The notes beneath the pieces were generated by a model. That model made no database searches and was not told where the DNA came from. It saw only the letters and a list, made by a program, of their open reading frames with translations. Shown here in pieces: positions 7,210 through 11,690 of a stretch of 11,690 bases of DNA. Origin of the DNA: CBDTTM01 sp965363355. GTDB lineage: Bacteria; Bacillota; Negativicutes; Selenomonadales; Selenomonadaceae. Numbering within the stretch: the stretch's first letter is position 1; each line of letters opens with the position of its first letter. The translations under genes and the position numbers were made by a program. The stretch covers positions 1 to 11,690 of the forward strand of contig CBDTTM010000071.1 in NCBI GenBank assembly GCA_965363355.1. Reading direction: 5' to 3'.

Positions 7210-7212
7210 ATT

Positions 7213-8487
7213 TTATTGAATCAAATGAATGATATTCCCCAAAATAATACCCACAACACCAAAATCAGCATCGCTGAATGTTGTGTTGGCAAAGCCGAGA
7301 TTTCCCATAACAGGCATCAATAAAACTGGTAGGAAGGTAATTAAAAGGCCTTGGGCAAATGCACCAAAAATACAACCTTTCAAGCCACCCGTGGCATTAC
7401 CGAATACACCAGCAGTGGCTCCACAGAAGAAATGCGGAACAACGCCCGGCAAAATAATCGGAAGCCCTGGCATAGATTTTTCAAATAATAACAAGATGGC
7501 CATTCCCAAAACCCCACCGGCAAAACTCGACAAAAATCCAATCAAAACAGCATTCGGTGCATAAGGATATACAACGGGACAGTCAATTGCTGGCTTTGCA
7601 TTTGGTACCAAAGTAGTAGCTATCCCAGTGAATGCTGGAACGATTTCAGCAAGCACCAAACGAACACCAGCTAAAATAACATATACACCACCGGCAAAGG
7701 TAATTGCTTGAATCATTGAAAAGACGAGGAAATTTTGCCCGCCACTGAGCTTTTCCTGCACGAAATCAGGTCCAGAGGCAATTGCCACGATAAAGAACAG
7801 AACCAGCATAACTAAAGAAATAGCCAGAGATGAATCTCTAAGAAACGTCAATCCTTGTGGAAAATTAATATCCTCTGTTGTTTTTTCCTTATTCCCAAAC
7901 AAAGAACCTATCCATGCAGCAAAAACATAACCAATTGTACCAAAATGTCCAAAAGCGACATCATCACTGCCTGTAATTTTCTTCATGGTCGGATGGGCAA
8001 TGGCTGGAAACAGGGCCATAATAAAACCTAGCAATAACGAGCCTACAATAACCAAAGATGTTCCCTGCATTCCGCCAACCGTTAAAATAATACCGATCAT
8101 ACAAGCCATATAAAGGGTGTGATGTCCGGTAAGAAATATGAATTTCAACGGTGTGAAACGCGCAATCAAAACGTTGACGACCATACCAAAAGCCATGATA
8201 AGTGCGGTCTGTGTTCCATATTCTTTTAAAGCCATACCAACAATTGCTTCATTGTGCGGCACGACACCATTGATGCCAAAACCTTGCTGGAACATGATGC
8301 CAAAAGAAGATAAAGCTGCTACTGCAATCCCAGCTCCACCGCCCAGAATCAGAACGCCCATGACAGTCTTTATAGAACCCTTCAAAATATCCGATAGGCC
8401 TTTTTTCTGCGCAATCAATCCTATCATAGAAACTATACCGATCAATACAGCCGGAACACTTAAAATATCGAGTATAAATTTTAACAT
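7213..8487 (-). CDS. PTS EIIC permease, ascorbate (UlaA/SgaT) family
   Basis: This 424-residue, highly hydrophobic protein has about ten or more membrane segments and should carry a sugar or sugar acid across the inner membrane while EIIB phosphorylates it. Family signs are the N-terminal block with GVVPHNEAIVGMALKEYGTQ, the TPLKFIFLTGHHTLYMACM region, and DCPVVYPYAPNAVLIGFLSS in the second half. It is somewhat shorter than E. coli UlaA. It follows EIIB after 16 bases, with an AAGGAGG ribosome binding site overlapping the EIIB stop codon. L-ascorbate is the known substrate of UlaA itself, but the ula catabolic genes (lactonase, decarboxylase, isomerases) are not present, and transketolase genes follow instead. 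A pentose- or ketose-like substrate is therefore at least as likely; that is inference. Confidence 0.92.
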   Translation of the reverse strand: MLKFILDILSVPAVLIGIVSMIGLIAQKKGLSDILKGSIKTVMGVLILGGGAGIAVAALSSFGIMFQQGFGINGVVPHNEAIVGMALKEYGTQTALIMAFGMVVNVLIARFTPLKFIFLTGHHTLYMACMIGIILTVGGMQGTSLVIVGSLLLGFIMALFPAIAHPTMKKITGSDDVAFGHFGTIGYVFAAWIGSLFGNKEKTTEDINFPQGLTFLRDSSLAISLVMLVLFFIVAIASGPDFVQEKLSGGQNFLVFSMIQAITFAGGVYVILAGVRLVLAEIVPAFTGIATTLVPNAKPAIDCPVVYPYAPNAVLIGFLSSFAGGVLGMAILLLFEKSMPGLPIILPGVVPHFFCGATAGVFGNATGGLKGCIFGAFAQGLLITFLPVLLMPVMGNLGFANTTFSDADFGVVGIILGNIIHLIQ

Positions 8488-8503
8488 AATAGCTCTTTCC
8501 TCC

Positions 8504-8779
8504 TTATTTTACCTGATCTATCGCCTGCACCATTTTTTCTTTGAGTTCATTTTTATCAATCATATTATTCAACGATACTACGATACCGCCTAAAGACGTA
8601 AGCTGCGTTGCGATATCTCTGGTCCCTACATAGATATCCGATTTAATACCAGAAGCTGAGGACAGATCACTATGCGAAACTTCTGCCTCGACACCAATCT
8701 CGACTAAAACTTTTTTGATATTCATTTCAATCATAAAACTGCTGCCAAGCCCACTCCCACAACAAACTAGAATTTTCAT
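8504..8779 (-). CDS. PTS EIIB component, UlaB-like
   Basis: This 91-residue cytoplasmic protein accepts a phosphoryl group from EIIA on a cysteine and passes it to the sugar in EIIC. The N-terminal strand and phosphocysteine loop MKILVCCGSGLGSSFM matches the lactose/ascorbate-type EIIB fold; the active cysteine should be C7, directly before GSGLGSS. The length equals that of free-standing UlaB proteins. Its ATG overlaps the EIIA stop codon as ATGA (8776-8779), with GGAG about nine bases before the start, so the two are translated in concert. Confidence 0.93.
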   Translation of the reverse strand: MKILVCCGSGLGSSFMIEMNIKKVLVEIGVEAEVSHSDLSSASGIKSDIYVGTRDIATQLTSLGGIVVSLNNMIDKNELKEKMVQAIDQVK

Positions 8780-9228
8780 TTTTCTTCACTCCTTTTTATT
8801 ATAGCCAGTGCTTCCACTGGCGTTTTAACACTTTGTAATTCGGCTAAGAGATCTGCTTTCATCATAAACCCCATAAGATCTTCCAGCATTTTCAAGTGAC
8901 TGTTCTCATCTGGCGTTGCCAACGTAAAAATCAAATCAACCGGATCGTTAAGCGTATGACCAAAAACAATCGGTTTAGAAAGCGTCATGATTGTAAGGCC
9001 GAGTTTCTTGGCTCCACATTCAGGACGCGCATGCGATAGCATAATACCTGGTGCAATAACCATATATGGCCCGATTTCCTTATGGTTTTTCTTAATTGCT
9101 TCTATATATTTTCTATCTATACTATTTGCTGCCAATAACGGAGCTGCTCCTTTTTCTATAGCATCTTCCCAGCCTCGACAAAATTGCTGCAGCAACAGAC
9201 CATTTTTTTCAATATATTCCTCCAACAT
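8776..9228 (-). CDS. PTS EIIA component, UlaC-like (fructose/mannitol EIIA fold)
   Basis: This 150-residue cytoplasmic protein takes phosphate from HPr and gives it to the EIIB encoded next. The phosphohistidine is H66 in APGIMLSHARPE, and a second conserved histidine is H111 in DENSHLKML. The protein resembles UlaC and also the EIIA-like domain at the C terminus of the neighbouring regulator: the GPY-(hydrophobic)-PG-HAR and (D)SHL blocks match in order and spacing. The gene begins 21 bases after the regulator stop codon, with GGGGA about eight bases before the ATG, and overlaps EIIB by four bases. It is the first transport gene of the operon. Confidence 0.94.
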   Translation of the reverse strand: MLEEYIEKNGLLLQQFCRGWEDAIEKGAAPLLAANSIDRKYIEAIKKNHKEIGPYMVIAPGIMLSHARPECGAKKLGLTIMTLSKPIVFGHTLNDPVDLIFTLATPDENSHLKMLEDLMGFMMKADLLAELQSVKTPVEALAIIKRSEEK

Positions 9229-9249
9229 AAAGTATTCCCCATTTCGACA

Positions 9250-11250
9250 TTATCCAGACACTTGCTGGATTATTTGCAAAATCTCTTGTTTCGTTTCAGC
9301 TTGCCGTAAACATTTCATAATTTGTTCGTTGGTGAAAAGCTCCCAAAGGTCTGACATGATTTGTAAATGAGATTTTTCATCAACTGTCGAAAAAGCAAAA
9401 ATCATATCAACAGCTTTATGCTCTGCACTAAAAGTTACCCCTTTTTTCAATCGAAGAAAACTGACGGCTACTTTTCTCGCACCATCATCGACACGAGCAT
9501 GCGGCATGGCAACACCTGGGCAAACAATAATATATGGACCAAGCTTATCTATACACGCGACCATCTGCTCTGTATATCCCTCCGTAGCAGCACCTGCAGC
9601 TTCAAGGATATGCCCTGCTAACCGTACGCTTGATTGCCAATCAACAGCTTTTTGATTGAGACTGATCATATCTTCTGACAAAACATCTTTTAGCCGCAAA
9701 GGAACCGTTTGCGCAGCAGCAAGCAAAGTTCTAGCAAATTTTTTATCATAGAAATATTGCATTTGATTATCGATTACTTTGATTTCTGTTTCGGTAAGAA
9801 TCGGTGATACCCGTAAAACCGCAGTTCCCGGTAAATCAAGTGCTACCGTACTGATGACAATATCAATATCTGTTATATCATTTGCCTGTAATTTATATAG
9901 AGAGACAATTTTTACGATATCGATGTGCGGCATACGGTTTTTCAAAGTAATCGCCAAAAGATTTGCTGTTCCGACTCCATTGCCACAGACGAGAAGGACC
10001 GATAATTTCTTGGATTTTCGAATTTTGCGCCGTTCTACAGCACCCCCTAGGTGAATGGTCAAATATCCTATTTCATCTTCCGATAATTTGATTTTTGTCT
10101 GCAAAAAAATTTTTTCTGCGGCTTTTTTTGCAATCATGAACAGACCACTATATTGTTTCCTGATTTCAGGTAATAATGAATTCGTCAATTCAATCCCGGC
10201 TTGAGCACGTTCAATGGATGGTTGTAAATGCATGGCAAGGTTATAAATAAGCTCCTCATCTTCCATATAGATATCACCGAGCCATACCTGCGCATATTCA
10301 ACAAACTTCCGGGCAAGAGCCAAAGCTGCCAAATTGAGATTCTCATCTTTATTTGCTATCCCGCCCTCTGCAAACAAGTAGATCCGGCTATGCAGCAACT
10401 CCTTCATAATATATTGTTTTTCTGTTTCCAATAAAAAATCCGGATGTAAATGCGATAATGCTTCCGCTAATCTTGCTGATAATTCTTTCAACCGTTCCCC
10501 TTCATCTGAAATAAAATATACCGGTTGTGCATTATCTATACATTTTTTTTGGACAAGACGTTTATATTGAATGAGTAAAGAACAAATCATGCGATTGATA
10601 GACATATCATTTTCTAAAAAATTTTGTTCTTTCATTAATCCCAAAAACACATTTGCAATCTCTGGCACAGGTATATTCGTCGTATATTGCCCAAAGAGAT
10701 ATTCTACGCATACACTTTTTTTGTATTTCTCAATATCCGTAAAATTGTATAAAATGCTAGAAAAAATATGTATCAGCATATCTCTTATGGATTGTTCTGT
10801 TCCACCAGCCCATATACCCTGTCCACGTTTTGAGTGATATGTAAGATTTCGTTTATTCAACATATCCTGCACGGTTTTCAGATCTCGAAGCAACGTGTTT
10901 CTACTTATCGACAACTGCTCTGCAAGTGCATCGATAGAACAAATATCTTTATCTAATAATTCCGTGACAACTGCTTGACAACGCTCCGTTCTTCCCCAAA
11001 GAACAGATTCTGCAGAATTGAGCAAAGGAACTGATTTCGCCACTTGTTCAAGCCAAATCCCCCTTCCTGTTTTTTTGCAGATCCTTAACCCTTCAGAAGC
11101 ACATTCCCTTGTCAGTAAATCCAAGTCATAGCGTACAGTTCTTGGTGATATTTCGAGTATTGTCGCAAGTTCTTCTACGGTAAACGGTGCGTTTTTTAAA
11201 CTGCCTTTGAGAATTTTCAGCAGTTTCTGTCTTCTTTCATTACTAACGAT
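9250..11250 (-). CDS. PTS-regulated transcriptional activator, MtlR/LicR/BglG-type with EIIB and EIIA domains; start codon uncertain
   Basis: The predicted 666-residue DNA-binding protein should activate this operon when its phosphorylation state reports sugar supply. Domains, counted from an ATC codon at 11250, are: winged helix 1 (about 5-65; VEELATILEISPRTVRYDL), winged helix 2 (about 95-150; IDALAEQLSISRNTLLRDL), PRD1 (about 200-300, weakly conserved), PRD2 (about 305-408; H341 in MHLQP, H400 in IHLGG), EIIB-like (about 413-500; C422 in CGNGVGTA) and EIIA-like (about 520-666; H584 in PHARVDD). All likely phosphorylation sites of PRD2, EIIB and EIIA are kept. A start at TTG 11124 (624 residues) would cut off most of winged helix 1. 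Upstream in frame there is no ATG, GTG or TTG before a stop at 11257-11259; ATC 11250 sits seven bases from GAGGTG. It lies directly upstream of its probable target genes. Confidence 0.88.
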   Translation of the reverse strand: MVSNERRQKLLKILKGSLKNAPFTVEELATILEISPRTVRYDLDLLTRECASEGLRICKKTGRGIWLEQVAKSVPLLNSAESVLWGRTERCQAVVTELLDKDICSIDALAEQLSISRNTLLRDLKTVQDMLNKRNLTYHSKRGQGIWAGGTEQSIRDMLIHIFSSILYNFTDIEKYKKSVCVEYLFGQYTTNIPVPEIANVFLGLMKEQNFLENDMSINRMICSLLIQYKRLVQKKCIDNAQPVYFISDEGERLKELSARLAEALSHLHPDFLLETEKQYIMKELLHSRIYLFAEGGIANKDENLNLAALALARKFVEYAQVWLGDIYMEDEELIYNLAMHLQPSIERAQAGIELTNSLLPEIRKQYSGLFMIAKKAAEKIFLQTKIKLSEDEIGYLTIHLGGAVERRKIRKSKKLSVLLVCGNGVGTANLLAITLKNRMPHIDIVKIVSLYKLQANDITDIDIVISTVALDLPGTAVLRVSPILTETEIKVIDNQMQYFYDKKFARTLLAAAQTVPLRLKDVLSEDMISLNQKAVDWQSSVRLAGHILEAAGAATEGYTEQMVACIDKLGPYIIVCPGVAMPHARVDDGARKVAVSFLRLKKGVTFSAEHKAVDMIFAFSTVDEKSHLQIMSDLWELFTNEQIMKCLRQAETKQEILQIIQQVSG

Positions 11251-11257
11251 GGAAATT

Positions 11258-11266
11258 CACCTCTTT
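11258..11266 (-). promoter_or_regulatory. Ribosome binding site that points to a non-canonical regulator start
   Basis: AAAGAGGTG on the minus strand is the only Shine-Dalgarno-like sequence in front of the regulator. The regulator frame offers ATC seven bases downstream (11248-11250) and ATT one base downstream (11254-11256), but no ATG, GTG or TTG until 11124. An ATG at 11240 is in another frame that closes after seven codons, and is too far away (17 bases). Confidence 0.65.
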
Positions 11267-11276
11267 CTTTATTTGT

Positions 11277-11305
11277 ATTATACGTATTCACTTCTTTTGC
11301 AACAA
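11277..11305 (-). promoter_or_regulatory. Promoter of the regulator-PTS operon
   Basis: On the minus strand a perfect TATAAT (11277-11282) is preceded by TTGTTG (11300-11305) at 17 bases. The -10 is optimal and the -35 is weak, as expected for an activator-dependent promoter. Transcription would start about 20 bases before the regulator's ribosome binding site or less, giving a very short leader. Confidence 0.75.
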
Positions 11306-11309
11306 GAAC

Positions 11310-11327
11310 AATGTTTGTCAGAACATT
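11310..11327. promoter_or_regulatory. Candidate activator-binding inverted repeat upstream of the promoter
   Basis: AATGTT (11310-11315) and AACATT (11322-11327) form a perfect inverted repeat around six bases, ending four bases upstream of the -35 element on the minus strand. AGAACA also occurs twice as a direct repeat (11305-11310 and 11320-11325). The position suits an activator site for the PRD regulator, but a short AT-rich palindrome can arise by chance. Confidence 0.35.
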
Positions 11328-11370
11328 ATGGCAAAAAATGATGCTGAAAATTTTTCTTTGGCGTTGCCTA

Positions 11371-11414
11371 AAAAATAGCCGCCCGAATGAATATTGTCTA
11401 TTCATTCGGGCGGC
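11371..11414 (-). terminator. Strong intrinsic terminator after the GGDEF gene
   Basis: A perfect 16-bp inverted repeat (11378-11393 with 11399-11414, GCCGCCCGAATGAATA and its complement) surrounds a 5-base loop. On the minus strand it is followed by TATTTTTTAGG. It starts 24 bases after the stop codon of the GGDEF gene and insulates the PTS operon from it. Confidence 0.93.
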
Positions 11415-11438
11415 TTGAGAAATGTAATATTTCCCCTT

Positions 11439-11690
11439 CTATTTTTCCGCGAAGGTTATACAATTCCGTTCTTTTTTGCTGCAATATAGGGCTCTATCTG
11501 CCATATCAAAAAGCTTTTCCATTTCTATATTATTTTCAGAAGATATTGCGGCTCCGATACTCGTTGTGCAGCCTTGAAGTTCTTTTTCTGTTTTTATTCG
11601 AATCTCTTTTGCAATATTTCTCAGCTCTTCACTAGAAACGTCTCGCCGCACAATAGCAAATTCATCGCCACCAAAACGGAAAACCGCAGC
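11439..11690 (-). CDS. GGDEF-domain protein (diguanylate cyclase), C-terminal 83 residues; gene runs off the right edge
   Basis: The visible part is the second half of a GGDEF domain, which makes the second messenger cyclic di-GMP from two GTP when active. An intact catalytic motif occurs near the edge (FRFGGDEFAIV, 11648-11680), followed by the conserved TTSIGAA strand and the ADRALYCSKKERN helix close to the C terminus. The motif is intact, so activity is likely, but the inhibitory RxxD site and any sensor domain lie outside the window. The domain is at the very C terminus, as is usual. The stop codon TAG is followed by a strong terminator. Cyclic di-GMP commonly controls motility, which fits the chemotaxis receptor nearby, but no direct link is visible. 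Confidence 0.93.
   Translation of the reverse strand, partial: AAVFRFGGDEFAIVRRDVSSEELRNIAKEIRIKTEKELQGCTTSIGAAISSENNIEMEKLFDMADRALYCSKKERNCITFAEK

Noticed and set aside
8138..8593. Plus-strand open frame of 151 codons opposite EIIC/EIIB
   Set aside because: It is antisense to two clear PTS genes and crosses their junction; its proline- and isoleucine-rich stretches are complements of membrane-segment codons.
11217..11405. Minus-strand open frame of 62 codons between the GGDEF gene and the regulator
   Set aside because: Its first codons lie inside the 16-bp terminator stem, it has no ribosome binding site, and it overlaps the operon promoter and the regulator's first domain in another frame.
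1..11690. CRISPR arrays, tRNA or rRNA genes, transposases, phage attachment sites
   Set aside because: No regularly spaced repeats, cloverleaf sequences, transposase-like frames or flanking duplications were seen on either strand.

Overview
The window looks like a chromosomal segment of a low-GC, motile anaerobe of the Firmicutes (Bacillota), plausibly a Negativicutes relative. The reasons are AT-rich spacers, strong AGGAGG-type ribosome binding sites, near-consensus TTGACA/TATAAT promoters, a transketolase split into two subunits, and a NifH-type iron-sulfur ATPase. The taxonomic placement is inference. All nine complete genes and the two partial genes lie on the minus strand, so transcription runs from high to low coordinates. 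No rRNA, tRNA, CRISPR array or insertion sequence was seen.

In transcription order, the right edge holds the end of a GGDEF (diguanylate cyclase) gene, closed by a perfect 16-bp hairpin terminator. Next comes a sugar-uptake operon: a PTS-controlled activator of the MtlR/LicR type (two winged helices, two PRDs, EIIB-like and EIIA-like domains), then separate EIIA, EIIB and EIIC genes of the ascorbate (UlaA/SgaT) family. An 18-bp hairpin follows the EIIC stop codon, and directly after it lie the two transketolase genes, joined by a TGATG stop/start overlap. The layout suggests uptake and phosphorylation of a sugar or sugar acid whose product enters the pentose-phosphate pool, with the activator sensing PTS phosphorylation and sugar flux. 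The lactonase, decarboxylase and epimerase genes of the classical ascorbate pathway are absent here, so the substrate is open. The activator has no ATG, GTG or TTG codon in front of its first DNA-binding domain; an ATC codon sits at the right distance from a ribosome binding site.

The left half holds single-gene units. One encodes a secreted protein of two tandem CHAP-like domains, the second of which has lost the catalytic residues. Another encodes an old-yellow-enzyme flavoprotein whose consensus promoter carries a palindrome typical of TetR-family operators inside its spacer. Then come a methyl-accepting chemotaxis protein with a four-helix-bundle type sensor, and finally the first 213 codons of a NifH-like ATPase that keeps both cluster cysteines but has lost the usual DPK motif. 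Hairpins, several of them good intrinsic terminators, separate most of these units.
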